A stretch of 64,000 nt of DNA, taken from assembly GCA_033060915.1 (NCBI GenBank), contig CM065384.1:32664501-32728500 (forward strand), written 5' to 3'. Shown one piece after another: positions 24,201-36,356 of the stretch. Made by a program: the position numbers and the translations under genes. Source of the stretch: Euryodendron excelsum (lineage: Eukaryota; Streptophyta; Magnoliopsida; Ericales; Pentaphylacaceae). Numbering within the stretch: position 1 is the stretch's first letter; the number at the start of each line of letters is the position of its first letter. The notes below the pieces were generated by a model, which did not search any database, had not been told where the DNA came from, and worked only from the letters and a program-made list of their open reading frames with translations.

Positions 24201-25463
24201 GGCAGACTTTTTTAAAATATTGGTAAAAAGAATCATGTTTTAATGATTAAATTCTACGTTTATTATTACTTATTATATTTTGTTACAATATGTAATTTTT
24301 AGGATTAAAATGGTTTCAATCCACTTGCTGTAATTCTCAAAGAAAACAAATTGATTAGACCAAATTATATTGACTGAAAAAAAAATATTTGAATATTATG
24401 CTAACTGTGGAAGAGTACAAGTTTGTGCTCACAGATGTTTATCCGCAGCAACCTGGTGAGGGGGCAACCAATGAGAAAACTTAGCTTATCTAAAGTGGAT
24501 AAAGACTAATGAAATGTCGCAGTGTTATATTTTGGCATCTATGTCAAATGTTCTACAACATTAGCATCAGGTTATGCCCACTACTTATGATATGATGACG
24601 AGCCTCAAATAAATTTTTAGGGATCAAAATTGTGTTACTAGGCTAGTTGCCATGAGAGACGGATGAACACGACTATAGTTGATGGGACCTTAGTAAAGGA
24701 TTATGTTTTGAAGATGATAAGTCTTCTAAATGAGCTAGAGATCCTTAGAGTTAAAATCGACACGGAAACCTAAGTTAATATCATTCTTCAGTTACTGCTT
24801 GATTCCTTTAAGTAGTTCTGCATTGAATAAGAAAAGCTTCTTAAAGAGTTTCAAACAGTTGAGGGTCTCATCAAGAAGTCACTTGTTGCTCTAGTTGCTG
24901 AAAAAGGTTCTACTTCTAAATCGAAAGGAAAGAAGAAGCAAAAAAGGATTCAAAAACAAAAGACAGTTCCTCAGGCACCTCATGGGCCTCAAGGAGGAGT
25001 GAAAAAGCCCAATGGCAAGTGTTTCACTTGCAAGTAGTCATGGAACTAGAAGTTACAATGTTCGGTTTATCTAGCCAAATAGAACATTAAAGGTAAATAT
25101 CATTCACTAGTAGTTGAAACATGTTTAGAGGTGATGCCTAGTGTGTAGATACTGAAGCCACTAATCATATATATAATTTTATGCAGGAGTTTCAGCAAAC
25201 TCACAATTTAGTGATGAAGAGACTTACATCTTTATGGGAGATGACACTCTGATGACACGAGAGTGTCATCAGTTGCAGTAGGAGATATTAGTATTTTTTT
25301 TAGTAGAAATAGGATTTTAGTATTAAAAGACTCTTTTTATGTACCTTCCATTAGAAAGAATTTAATTTCAATTTATAGATTGGTTGATAATGGATATTCC
25401 GTTTATTTTAGTAACTCAGTTGTTATTAAATTAAATAAACGTTTTATCTATCTGTGATCTTGA
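21216..25463 (+). mobile_element. Truncated, decayed Ty1/copia retrotransposon
   Basis: A primer-binding-site-like sequence ATTGGTATTAGAG (about 22827) follows a CCTAACA terminus, so a 5' LTR ends near 22826. Its left boundary was not found. A long leader follows. From about 24310 to 25060 a frame-broken gag is recognisable, ending in a zinc-knuckle start KCFTCK. Around 25263-25457 a protease/integrase-proximal fragment includes KDSFYVPSIRKNLISI. Several stops interrupt the frames. Pol is cut off at about 25457 and no 3' LTR is present, so the copy is dead. The end of pol abuts direct repeat B exactly. Confidence 0.7.
23225..23375. other. GC-rich island in the copia leader
   Basis: About 150 bp rich in G and C, with two related blocks containing GCTGCCCCCG/GCTACCCCCG and CCCCGYGAC, sits in otherwise AT-rich sequence between the primer-binding site and gag. 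It may be a foreign insertion or a structured leader. No gene is seen. Confidence 0.45.
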
Positions 25464-25784
25464 TGTAGTATTTAGCGCGTGTATTCACGCTCTCTATGGC
25501 ACGAGTGGGGCTGTCATTGCTCGACAGAGCGTGGCTTAACACGTCAAGGCCGAGATAAACCTTTCGGAGCCATCACGGGCTGCACTAATATTCAACGGAG
25601 AAGAGCGACGTCTTTGTCAAAAATAGAATCTCGGCCGTTAAAACAGTCTTAGAAATAAACGGCTAAGATCAGCTAAAGCAACGAATCAGAACAATCTCTC
25701 TGGGAGATTCCACCAAACAGGTTGTTCATAGTTCTCTCTGACGCACACTAGATTTCTTCGAGGCCCTACGGCGTAGGTATCAAC
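25464..25784 (+). promoter_or_regulatory. Direct repeat B: probable promoter of the plastid MDH gene
   Basis: This 321-bp segment lies directly upstream of the GA-rich MDH leader and is duplicated at 19684-21215. No TATA box is evident at the expected distance; the GA-rich leader (25785-25830) resembles that of TATA-less plant promoters. Promoter function is inferred from position. Confidence 0.5.
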
Positions 25785-28018
25785 CGAGGAGAGAGAGAGA
25801 CAGGAAGACAGAGAGAGTTTGGGTCTTTTTAGCCCTAAGCTCACACTTTTCTCCTGAAAAGTTTCTCTTGTAGGTAATTCTTTCCTTTCTTTTCTTTTCT
25901 TTTCTTTTCTTCCAATAAATTGATTTGATTCTTTGTTAGCTCCAACCTGAGACCAGGGAATTGTTAAAGGTTATTGCTTTTTTTTTACTATATTATCTTT
26001 GTTGATTTGCAGCTTCTAATTCTTGAAATTTGTATGAGAAATGTGTTTGGTGTTAAACAGAGACTCGCAGATTTGTAAGCTTCAGATTGATGATTGTATT
26101 GTTGCCTGAACTGATTATTCAACATTGGTGAATTTATCGCTTGTTTCCAAACCAATATATGTACACTCATATATTGCCATGTCAAATCTAATTGAGCCAA
26201 TACTACTATGTATGTTTGTTATTCATATCTCTGACCTTCTTACATAGTTTTTAGATTTTCAGTGATATTATAATTATAAGGTATCGTGTATGTTCTGATT
26301 GATTCGTTGTTTTGTTACGTTCCTCCAAATTTTAACATCAGATTTGTGAAGTTGAAATTTTAGGTGAGTTATATAAGAAATTGAAGGCTTTAGATTTTAA
26401 AATTTTCTGATATGGTTGCTACCTAGCATAAGTATATATCTGCTTGTTGTAGACGCGTATAATGATATGTTGTTGTCTTCCTTCAATTCAAACAAATCGT
26501 GTTCGAAGATTATAAGTTCACTACATCCCAAAATTGAACAACATTTTTACACATACTAAGTTTTGCCTTTAAGACAAAACACGGATTGGTTATCAGATCT
26601 AATGACTCTATTCATGATCCCTACATGTTTGAAAATGTGCCTTCTGATTTCTGCTGGAGTGCATAAAACAGTTTTGAGGACGGTGGAAACTTGTTCTCCC
26701 ATGAAAAATTCTTTGGAAGCACAAGTTCTATTATATTCTATTAGCTTTAGCTGAAACTAGAAAACTCAAGTGACATCAGTTCTCTAACTGTTCTAGCAAC
26801 AGCTCTAATAAAGTAAACTGCTTTAGTTTCATTATGATTATGAGGTCTAATTCTCTGTAAATTATTTCCCAAAGTTGGTTCTAGTTTCTGCTTTCATATA
26901 ATGACGAAATTATCACTTCTCTTTTTATGTTTGTCTATTCTGGTTATTTATCTTTAATCTCGTCCTGTTAGTTTCATTTTTTCCCCCTTTTTTGATTGTT
27001 TGTAGCATACTACGTTTGAGGTTGAGTATGTGCTTTTGTAATTATTTGAACTGAATAAGATTCTTCAGTCATGTGATCAATGCTTTGATACTTTTCTAAC
27101 TAATTTAGCTTGGTTCTTGGAAGTATTGAGTTCTAAATACTAATTAGCTGCATATGTGATCATTGCATCTTCTTCTTTTTTTTTCCCTTTCTTTTGTTTA
27201 TTTTCAATTTATTTCCATTTCATTCCGATGTCCTATTATCATTTAAGCTGCAAGAGAGTTTCAATTCTTGTTTTTTAATCTTTACGACTCTTCCCTCTTT
27301 TTAACCTAAAAGACCCTAGCAAATTATCACCATGTGTCACTAGGTCCTTTATAGTATAACTAATCGTTATGTCTTTGATTCCCGTCTCCAACTTTGGTAG
27401 GTGGCTTCCATATATAATGATCTATTCATTATTTCTTGATTTGTATACTTAGTCAGTAGCTTATGTTTTCTCTTGGGCCTTCATATGGGAATCAGATTTA
27501 TACTGCTTCCAAGGCAAAGAGCATGTGTTCAATGTTGTAGGTTTTGTGCCATTAAAAAACAAAAAATGTTGTAGGTTTTGCTTAAGTTATTATTATTAAT
27601 ATTAACTATTGAATGCCTTTGGTGCCGATGATTTATTGATTTGATTGATTAAATCTGATACATTGAGGTTGTAACCTTGGAATATATAGATTTGTGAAAT
27701 TAAACTAGTATACGAAACAGGCCATAGGCTTCAAAACCTTGACTCTATATTTGGTTATGCATTGCTTCAGTATCTTGTGTAATCCTGATTGTTACAATGG
27801 CAGGCCACTAACATTGTTTTGCAATTCACATTCAGGCGTGAGATTTTTGTTTGGTTATAACCGGAGTAGAATAAAATTGTGTTTTTTTATCCAGCTTCTT
27901 TAAATAAGTAAAATGTTGTGGACCAATAGTGTACTTGTTTGCATGTTGAATTATGCTTAAAAGTGTCGTTATTCTTATGGTAAACTGCAAAGGCTCAACT
28001 ATTCTTCTTGCTTGACAG
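25785..28018 (+). other. MDH 5'UTR exon and 2.1-kb leader intron
   Basis: The GA-rich leader ends at 25873 (CTTGTAG, then GTAATT). A pyrimidine-rich intron of 2,145 bp follows to 28018 (TTGCTTGACAG). The coding exon resumes eight bases before the ATG. Long leader introns near the start often raise expression in plants. No independent gene is seen inside. Confidence 0.6.
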
Positions 28019-28026
28019 AGTGCAAG

Positions 28027-29265
28027 ATGGCAGCAGCATCTGCAACTACCTTTTCAGTCGGATCAACTACGTCCTTTGGCTCCAAAGTGAGCCCAATTTC
28101 ACAACCAAAGGCCTTTGGTGTGAGGTTCAACTCCAAGAATTGTCTCAAGAGTTTCAGTGGCCTCAAGGCAACATTTTCTGTAATCTGTGAATCGGAGTCA
28201 TCCTTCTTGGGCAAGGAAAGCAGTGCTGCTCTTAGAGACGCATGCATACCAAAAGCCCAGAAACAAAGCCAAAGATCTTGGAACAACCCTCAGCCCCAGG
28301 CATCTTACAAAGTGGCAGTTCTTGGAGCTAGTGGGGGGATCGGTCAGCCACTAGCACTTTTGATCAAGATGTCCCCATTAGTCTCAGCACTGCACCTTTA
28401 TGATATAGCAAATGTCAAGGGAGTTGCTGCTGATCTCAGTCACTGCAATACTCCCTCTCAAGTTTTGGACTTCACAGGAGCTTCTGAATTGGGCAATTCT
28501 CTGAAAGGAATTAATGTGGTCGTCATCCCTGCTGGAGTTCCAAGGAAGCCGGGTATGACCCGCGATGACCTCTTCAACATTAATGCCAACATAGTGAAGA
28601 CCTTAGTTGAGGCTGTTGCTGATAACTGCCCCGATGCCTTCATCCACATCATCAGCAATCCAGTTAACTCTACAGTGCCCATTGCAGCGGAAGTTTTGAA
28701 GCAGAAGGGTGTGTATGATCCAAAGAAGCTCTTTGGTGTCACTACTCTTGACGTTGTGAGGGCAAACACATTTGTTGCTCAGAAGAAGAACCTGAAACTT
28801 ATTGATGTTGATGTCCCGGTTGTGGGAGGACATGCTGGGATAACTATCCTACCCCTGCTGTCAAAGACTAAACCCTCTGTTAGTTTCACAGATGAAGAAG
28901 TACAAGAGCTAACTGTGAGGATCCAAAATGCGGGGACAGAAGTTGTGGAGGCAAAGGCTGGTGCAGGGTCTGCTACCCTGTCAATGGCATATGCAGCTGC
29001 AAGATTTGTCGAGTCCTCTCTTCGTGCTCTCGATGGAGATAGCGATGTCTATGAATGCTGTTACATCCAGTCTGAGCTGACTGAGCTTCCATTCTTTGCA
29101 TCAAGGGTCAAGCTTGGAAAGAAAGGGGTTGAGGCAGTGATTTCTTCTGACCTCCAAGGATTGACTGAGTTTGAGCAAAAGGCTCTGGAAGCCCTCAAGC
29201 CAGAACTGAAGGCCAGCATTGAGAAGGGCATCGCTTTTGCTCAGAAGCAAACAGTGGCTGCATAA
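28027..29265 (+). CDS. NAD-dependent malate dehydrogenase, chloroplastic
   Basis: Catalyses malate + NAD+ = oxaloacetate + NADH in plastids, where it helps balance redox state when photosystem-driven NADPH-MDH is inactive. The frame is intronless and encodes 412 residues. Residues 1-80 are a Ser/Ala-rich transit peptide. [14 protein letters not shown] (about 94-107) binds [20 protein letters not shown] carries substrate-binding arginines, and [16 protein letters not shown] carries the catalytic His. The start is the first ATG, eight bases after the 3' splice site; the frame is open further upstream only from a TTG. The family is certain. The plastid rather than peroxisomal form is supported by the leader and by close similarity to the product I recall for Arabidopsis At3g47520. 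It converges on the PPR gene downstream. Confidence 0.96.
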   Translation: MAAASATTFSVGSTTSFGSKVSPISQPKAFGVRFNSKNCLKSFSGLKATFSVICESESSFLGKESSAALRDACIPKAQKQSQRSWNNPQPQASYKVAVLGASGGIGQPLALLIKMSPLVSALHLYDIANVKGVAADLSHCNTPSQVLDFTGASELGNSLKGINVVVIPAGVPRKPGMTRDDLFNINANIVKTLVEAVADNCPDAFIHIISNPVNSTVPIAAEVLKQKGVYDPKKLFGVTTLDVVRANTFVAQKKNLKLIDVDVPVVGGHAGITILPLLSKTKPSVSFTDEEVQELTVRIQNAGTEVVEAKAGAGSATLSMAYAAARFVESSLRALDGDSDVYECCYIQSELTELPFFASRVKLGKKGVEAVISSDLQGLTEFEQKALEALKPELKASIEKGIAFAQKQTVAA

Positions 29266-29600
29266 GAGTTCGAAAGCTGAAGCCAAACCAAAGAAAGATG
29301 AATAATGTAGTTCAGACCAAGTGTAGTGGACTCATCACTGCATAAAGCAGTATTTCAATTTTGTAGACCACTTGGAAGTTTTGCCTTTCCTATTTCCTTT
29401 TGTGTCGAAGTGCTTTTGTTTAAGATAAATGAGGAGTGATGTAAACTTTTATTCTCAATAGGCAACATGTGGTACTTCAATTTTGTACCAATAACACTGC
29501 TGGTGCATTATGGCACCAGAAATCTTGATGTAGTACTTAAATTGTTTACCATAATCTTGATGATACCTGTGCGGCAGAAATTAAACTCTCTCCCCATATA

Positions 29601-29608
29601 TGTATGTG

Positions 29609-29641
<33 letters not shown>

Positions 29642-29642
29642 A
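29601..29642. repeat. TA/TG dinucleotide microsatellite
   Basis: A run of alternating TA is followed by alternating TG, just downstream of the MDH 3'UTR. Confidence 0.85.
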
Positions 29643-29681
29643 AATATAAGCAGGAATGTATGCTTTTTTCTAAACTATGTC

Positions 29682-29860
29682 GGGGTTGTTTAGTACCCTA
29701 GCTTATAAGCTATAAGTTATTTTTAAAAAGTCACTTTTGAAAATAGTTTTTTTTTTAAAAAAAAGTAATTAGACATAAACAGCTTTTTTAAGTCACTCAC
29801 TTACACACAATTTTAAAAAATCATAAGGATAAGTTATAAGTTATGTTCAAACACCCACGC
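29682..29860. mobile_element. Small MITE-like element (hAT-like ends)
   Basis: The left end GGGGTTGTTTAGTACC and the right end, read in reverse complement as GGCGTGGGTGTTTGAACATA, are imperfect inverted repeats. TTATAAG/CTTATAA blocks lie just inside both ends. The element is about 180 bp and non-coding. No clean target duplication was identified. Confidence 0.5.
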
Positions 29861-30959
29861 CATTTCATTTCAACGAATTTTCACTCATCTGAATTTGATG
29901 GTGTTGCCCGCCCATCAATGTTTTTGCAGTACTCTAGCCTATGCAGGTTCTAAGGTAGGCTTGTCGAGTATATTTTATGCAGGTTAAAAGGCTATAAACT
30001 GCTTACAGTTATGCAATTCAACATTGATAGAATCGAACAAAAATATAAATTAAACTGAAAAATGCGGGAGAGAAATTCACATGACATTTATAAGGGACAA
30101 TCCATAACTATTACGCTTTTTAAAGTTTAATACAGATTCTCAGTATGTAGAGAGAAATGTCTGTCAGCAAGCTAACAACTTCAGAAAACACATCAATGCA
30201 ACTAATCCATTCTGCAGAAAGATAGCATGATATCCAAAGCCTTGTAGCTTTTCATTTTATTTTTTTCTCATTTATCTTTATCATTTGGGCAAGTGAATAA
30301 TATCTCACAAAAACTCATAATCCAAGTACAACCCCCTCCTATATTTGCCAGCAATGCCAGGGCAAGCAACATCTTATTAAAAAGGGTCGCTTCCATGACT
30401 TATCTCCTGGAGGCAGTTCTCCACTAGCTTCAATGGTCAGATCTTCATTTTGAAATTTGCAGTGTAATATCAAACGTCTTCGGACAGAATCAGGGCTGCA
30501 ACCGATGATGTAATTCCACTTTGTCAACCTAGATACTCCTCGATCCATTAGCTATTTAGCATCGGCTACAAATTCTCTTGTATTTTTCCATCAAGTGGAC
30601 ATCAAATACAAAATCTGCTTTTCTCATTGCCTCAGATAATTTTCCATAAGATCCACTGGGCTGCCAAATACTTGGACAATGAATGCTCATTTCATCAGCA
30701 AAGTGCCTGTGTGGAGGGAATCGTCTTGCCAAGACTGAGTGCTTCTCCAGCACCTAGATTAAAGGCCCAAAGAACTTGGCCCGCCAAGACTGAGTGCTGT
30801 CTCAAATTTCACAGGAAAATCCATTTTTTAGAAATGGAATTCCTCCTGTCATGGTTAACAAAAAAGGGTGTAAAAAATGTTCCAACTGACCAGTCAATGG
30901 GTACTAAGAACACACTGGTTCCCTACTCCACCACACTTGCTTTCAAACTTTAGCTACCC

Positions 30960-32957
30960 CTACCAATAGTCATTGCAGGAGCAGTGCCCTTCTCGGAAAT
31001 GATGAAACCTGGTGCGATCTCTAATAATAACCTCTCGATTATAAACCCCAGAAAGCACTTTTGCAAAATTGTGGCAATTGACACAGATCCGGAGATTCTT
31101 GGCCACTCTAATTGTCGTACCCGGTGGAGTTGCAAGAACGCCAAAAGAAATGGCCAACTTCTCACTGTGATAAGAGAGTCTAGTTTCCTTTTCGTCATCT
31201 CCCAAATTACGCAACTCTGATGTTAATTCAGCAACATAACCGGCAATTTTCAGTTGCTGTTCAATCTCATCCAGCATCTCGTAAATCTCATTCTTACGTG
31301 GATGTGAAATATCATCGACAACAAACTCATGTACTTCTCCTCTCAATTCAATTGTACTGCAGCCCGGTGTGGTTTGGATTCCCTTCTCCTTCATGAATTT
31401 CCTCACCTCTATCACCTTCTCCCAATCGCCAACTGAAGAATAAATATTCAATAACAGAACATAATCCCCTGCTTCTTGACCTTTGAGTTCAATCAAATGC
31501 TCCACAACACGTTCTCCGAGGGTAAAATGACCATGAATCCTACAAGCTCCAAGTAAAGTCCTCCACATTGTAGCATCTGGGCTAACCCCCAGTGAAAGTA
31601 TGAGCTGGTAGGCCTGGTCAAGCAAGCCAGCACGACCCAAGAGGTCTACCATGCAACCGTAATGATGGACGTTAGGCATTATACTAAATTCTTTACTCAT
31701 ACGATCGAAAAACATCCAACCTTCATCGACCAGCCCAGAGTGACTGCAAGCAGAAAGAACCCCGGTAAACGTATGATCATCAGGGGCAACACCCATTCTC
31801 TGCATCTCCATGAATGCTTCAATAGCTTCTCTCCCATGTCCATGACTTGCTAAACCCGAAATCACTGCACTCCAAGAAACCACATCTTTATTGGGCATGC
31901 CCTCAAACACCAGATAAGCCTTATCCATACATCCACATCGTGAATACATTGATATAAGAGAATTACATAGATTAAGAACATTTCCATATCCATTTTCTCG
32001 AATATAATTATGAACCCGCTCACCAAATTCCAACGCATCCAAGTTGGCGCAAGCCTGAAGTACAAGCAAACAAGTAACATCATCCGGTTGAGACCCACAA
32101 CCCAGGCCCTGCATCATATCAAATACACCCAAAGCATCCCGGGTTCGACCATTGCGAGTGTAGCAAGAAATCAAGACATTCCATGCAACAGTATCTCGTT
32201 GAGACATCTCATCAAACACCTTAAAAGCTTCATCACACTTCTGGCAACTTGAATACAAATCCATGAGAGTAGTCAGCAAAAGGCTATCAGATTGGTGTCC
32301 ATCTCTCAAAATGTTAGCATGAACTTGTAAACCTCCCAACAATGAAGACATTCTAATACACGACTTGGTGACGAAAGAAGAAGAAAATGGGTCGGGACTT
32401 ATACCTCTCTGTCGCATTTCGCGGTACAGTTTGAAGCCTTCCTCAGGGGAATTGCTCACTGAGTAAGCTCTGATCATTGCGTTGTAGTGAGAGATATTGG
32501 GTTTCGAAATTTGAGAGAAAATTCGGCGGGAATAGTTCAGGTTGCGGGACGGAGAGAGCGCGACGCGGGACAAGAAGACAAGAGAGACAGTGGGGTTTTG
32601 GAAGAGAACTGAACGGAGGAGATGGGCATGGATTTGAACCAAATGGTTCCTTCCGGAACATGATTTTATAAGTGAAATCAATGCTTTTTCTCTCGTCTGG
32701 GTAGTTGTGGAGAGGTGTTGGGTTTGGTGCGACTGTTGTTGCTTTTGTTTATGCACTGTTTTTGCAGGCTCCTCCAATTGCCGGTGTGGCTGGTTACAGT
32801 GCAGAGCTTGGGAGGAGGTAGGTTGGTGAAGTTGAGAGGGAGAAGCTGAGACGAAACGAAGAGAGACATGGCTGAAAATTTTGAAGTAAGAGAGAGGAGA
32901 GCGGTATAAGTGAAGGTGGCGTAAATTTGCTCTCATTTGACCCCTTCTGTTATGCAT
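30960..32957 (-). CDS. DYW-class pentatricopeptide repeat protein
   Basis: Probable organelle RNA-editing factor: PPR repeats bind a specific transcript and the C-terminal DYW domain has the cytidine-deaminase fold. The single exon encodes 665 residues. An N-terminal basic, Ser-rich stretch (about 1-90) suits organelle targeting. PPR motifs of the P-L-S type run from about residue 120 to 470, followed by E/E+ motifs. The DYW domain has HSEKLA (His597, Glu599), the CVNC pair (625, 628) and terminal CSCNDYW. All deaminase-type residues are present, so it appears active. The in-frame ATG eight codons in (32936) is an alternative start. The closest relative I recall is Arabidopsis At3g47530, next to the MDH gene there too. 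Its editing site is unknown. Confidence 0.94.
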   Translation of the reverse strand: MHNRRGQMRANLRHLHLYRSPLSYFKIFSHVSLRFVSASPSQLHQPTSSQALHCNQPHRQLEEPAKTVHKQKQQQSHQTQHLSTTTQTREKALISLIKSCSGRNHLVQIHAHLLRSVLFQNPTVSLVFLSRVALSPSRNLNYSRRIFSQISKPNISHYNAMIRAYSVSNSPEEGFKLYREMRQRGISPDPFSSSFVTKSCIRMSSLLGGLQVHANILRDGHQSDSLLLTTLMDLYSSCQKCDEAFKVFDEMSQRDTVAWNVLISCYTRNGRTRDALGVFDMMQGLGCGSQPDDVTCLLVLQACANLDALEFGERVHNYIRENGYGNVLNLCNSLISMYSRCGCMDKAYLVFEGMPNKDVVSWSAVISGLASHGHGREAIEAFMEMQRMGVAPDDHTFTGVLSACSHSGLVDEGWMFFDRMSKEFSIMPNVHHYGCMVDLLGRAGLLDQAYQLILSLGVSPDATMWRTLLGACRIHGHFTLGERVVEHLIELKGQEAGDYVLLLNIYSSVGDWEKVIEVRKFMKEKGIQTTPGCSTIELRGEVHEFVVDDISHPRKNEIYEMLDEIEQQLKIAGYVAELTSELRNLGDDEKETRLSYHSEKLAISFGVLATPPGTTIRVAKNLRICVNCHNFAKVLSGVYNREVIIRDRTRFHHFREGHCSCNDYW

Positions 32958-35900
32958 AAAATGATTGTAGGCAATCGTGCGTATATATATTAACCGTTGC
33001 CTCAGACCTTCAAATTGGGTTTGGATGGATTGTTCCTTCGTTTGTTTGGTTTGTAGCGAATAAAATTAGTTTCTTTTCACTTTTTTTAATTCTTTAAAAT
33101 TTTTCTTCTCATTTTTCTTTATTTCTTCCCCATGATTTGATCATGTCCCTTCCTTTCCTTTTCATTTCCCTTCCATTAGTATCAAATCTTGATCTCCCAA
33201 GTTCCTTTATTTGATATGATGCAGAGGCTGTTTGGAACTTGGTTGAGGGGGAGAAAGGAAATAAAATAAAGAACTTGGGGAGAGAAGGAAAAGAAATTAA
33301 AATTTTTAAAAATTTCTCTCCCTTTGTTTTATTTTGGAAAAGGAAAGAAAAAATAAGGAAAAAACATACACACACTCTCTCTTTCTCTCTCCTCTTTCCT
33401 TTCATTTTGCTATTTTTCCTTAATTTCCTTTCTCTTCTCTTCTCTTTCCTTTCCGCTCCCTCTCCCCAAAGATTCAAACTTGCTAAGAGAGAGGAAAGAA
33501 TAAGAGGTGGAAAAAAAAAAATCACTCTCACTCTTTCTTTTGCTTCTTTTTTTTTCACTTTTTTTAATTTTTTTTACAAAATCAGACAGAAAAGAAAAAA
33601 TATTTTTCTTTCCCTTCTTTTTTCCAAATTTCAAACAACCTAAGGCAACCACAGCAGACGTTAAAAGGGATAGCCTGTCCAGAGGACTAGTACCTCTCAT
33701 CTAGCAAATGGGTGTGCTCATTGGAATGCAACTCAAAGCTTTAAGCTTAACAAACATTCTCTTGATATAGAGCTAGCAGTGAATTCGTGTTATGATATTA
33801 TTCTTAATATAGAATAATAATTTGATTTTTTAAATAATTTTTTACAAATAACGAGTTTTATAGAATTGTGCATTTAAAATATGATGTTAACCGATACAGC
33901 ATCTATTGGATAACTTCCGTCTGGAAGGTTATTTGGACTAAACATGTTACTAATATTTTCTCTACTATAATAGTCATAAAAAGAAAAAAATGTAGAAAAA
34001 ATAATTTATGTACTAACTACTAAGTTAAACTTTTAATATATATTTGTTTATTGGAAGTAAATACATTAATTAAAAATAAATAAATATAAATATAAATTAT
34101 TGAGTTATATTTAGGATTAAAAAGAAATAAATATAAATTATAAAAAAATACAAATATACGTCTAATATCTATCAAGAAATAGTCATTAATCAAATTAATA
34201 AAACAATATTATTACATTTTATTTTTAAGAAAATATAAATTAATAGTGAAAGAAAATTAATTGAATGTCCATAAGTTAATTGAAATAAATTTAGATAAAT
34301 CTCTTAATTCCATACATGAATTATGTTTGTCTGTAAAACTAACAAAAAGTTAGTACATTCTATGTGCGTCAAATTTTGTATTTATTTTTTTATTCTTTTT
34401 TTAGATAATTATTTAATATAATCAAACAGATTCACACAATGTGAAATGAATTAGATAATCATTTTTCGTTCCTCGCAATGTAACGTTATTAACTTTGTTT
34501 TATACGTAAGTCCTTTTTATTATTTAAAGAATTATATGTTGTAAGTTCATAAAAATAAAATCGTAACTATGCCAATACAAGATAATAAATGTATAGCAAT
34601 ATACACTAAAAAAATTATAATGAACAAAAGTAAAAGTTATTTATATTCTTTATTAATTATTACTTTATAATCTTATTAACCTTTCTTAATGTCATATTTA
34701 TTAGGTTTGGGTAAATTTAACCCTAAAAAAAATTACTTATAGGAATTTGAATACATATTTATATTTAGTTACTATATTGATCAAAAATAACCCATGATAT
34801 GTTTAGTTTTAATATATTTTTATCTTTAATAACTTTTAAAATTTCCATATTGAAATGGTGACAATTCAAAAAACACTACCATATTAATTAGATAATCAAT
34901 GATTTCATAACATTTGTATTTTTATATTTTTTTAAATTGAAAAAAATTGAGAAAAATAGATCAAGACTTTAAAATTCAAAGATCTCCTAATCTATTGTTA
35001 TAATATATAGTATAGATTACTTTTTAATATAACTCAAATATTATAATTCCTTTTAACTAATTAGGTAGGAGCAGCAATGGTCTGCTTGCCAAAAGCAATT
35101 GGATTAACTCATAAGTAAACTTATTTAACTAGTTTCTATCGTCTTTAGTAGTCTTTTTAATTAAAATTTATTTATTTTTTATTTTTAAAGGCTTTCAATT
35201 TACACTTACCCAGAAACGACCATAGCCAACTTGAAACTGGTAGAGGAAATATAAATTGCCCAAACAAACTCGAGGAGAGAAAGGGACCTTCGTTTGTTTG
35301 ATTTTTGGCTCGAGAAGGAAGGAAAAGAAAATTCCAGTAACTTTTTCTATAATTTCTCTGACTTGGCATTAGCTGGTCATTGTATTCTCTAGCATTCTCA
35401 GCCCTCATCACTTAACCCATCCATCTCGTAATGCCACATCTCTCTCTCTCTCTTGAGTCTCAACTGATCAATACATGTCCATATTTCTACTTTTTCCCCT
35501 ATTTGTCCCAGATAGGCATATCGAAACGCGTGCACACCTTGTTCGTTTCACTATCATACTCATAACAGGTAACAGAAAAATAAATTAGCAACAGTCAAAC
35601 TTAATTCCTAGTGACTAAGTTATTGAAGTAATTATTTGTATTGATTCAAATCCAAAAAAAAAATTCTCATAATAAATCAAAATAGAGTTGCTTTACGGTC
35701 AATTGAAAGGGTCACTTAAACTAGCATTTCATATAATGCTTAAAAGACCCTAAAGTTGGCCTTTTTACTTTATTCAGTAATCAGTTCATACTAAAAAAAC
35801 AATTTTCAGCACTAAAACAAGCGTCTTTGAACTGAATTGGCACTCTTCCATCCAAAGGCTTCAAATATTTTAAGCAAGAAGCAAAGGGATATTCATAATA

Positions 35901-36356
35901 ATCACACAACGGTGAATACCAAGTTCTGCAAGGGAATGCTCCAAACCTAAACCCATTGTTTTCTCGATGCAATCTTGTGAAACTTTTTATCACGTTTTTT
36001 TTTCAAGTTTAGTTTTGATTTCTTGACTAATATTTTTTTGAACACGTGTCTTTTGAAATTTATAAATAATATAAAAGAACAAAATTAATGAATTCATGTT
36101 ACATTTTAGTGCTTGCTTGTGTAAAAAAAATTTATATTTTCACTATATTAAAATGCAATTGGCATAGTTAAAAACAACCATAGGTAATAGAGGAAAGAAA
36201 GAACAAAAAGATCGATCCACGGGAAGGCTCCAATATTATTTTCTCAATGTAATCTAGTGCATTGATCTCTAACTTCTCATAATGTTTCTTAGTAAAACAC
36301 AACCACAGGGGATGGAGAAGAACAAACTAGATCCAACAGATCACGAAGGTTCAAAT
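32958..36356. other. PPR upstream region and AT-rich spacer
   Basis: The first few hundred bases should hold the PPR promoter. A pyrimidine/purine-rich MITE-like element lies at 33225-33641. From 33700 to 35200 the sequence is very AT-rich with nothing recognisable. The 35400-36350 stretch has no gene. Confidence 0.4.
33225..33641. mobile_element. MITE-like element with imperfect inverted ends
   Basis: The left end AGGCTGTTTGGAACTTGG matches the reverse complement of the right end, AGGTTGTTTGAAATTTGG, at 14 of 18 positions. The interior is purine-rich in the left half and pyrimidine-rich in the right half, so the single strand could fold back. Frames across it come from composition only. No clean target duplication is visible. 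Confidence 0.55.

Larger units (their letters stand above)
29266..30959. other. MDH/PPR convergent spacer
   Basis: The first ~250 bases are the MDH 3'UTR. A TA/TG microsatellite lies at about 29601-29642 and a MITE-like element at 29682-29860. From 30330 to 30950 two short minus-strand frames exist, with no family recognised; they more likely reflect the PPR 3'UTR or non-coding RNA. GCCAAGACTGAGTGCT occurs twice, at about 30727 and 30784. Confidence 0.4.

Noticed and set aside
19684..25784. The two ~320-bp direct repeats as LTRs of one element
   Set aside because: The first copy is not followed by a primer-binding site, the second is not preceded by a polypurine tract, and the 5-bp flanks differ (GTTTG against ACCGA). 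A real primer-binding-site-like sequence lies instead at about 22827, following a different LTR end.
30339..30753. Two consecutive minus-strand frames (65 and 69 codons) downstream of the PPR gene
   Set aside because: No domain, no convincing splice joining and no recognised homologue; more likely 3'UTR or non-coding.
33109..33704. Several 65-149 codon frames on both strands
   Set aside because: They are Lys/Glu- or Phe/Ser-rich products of a purine/pyrimidine-rich MITE-like element, with no domain.
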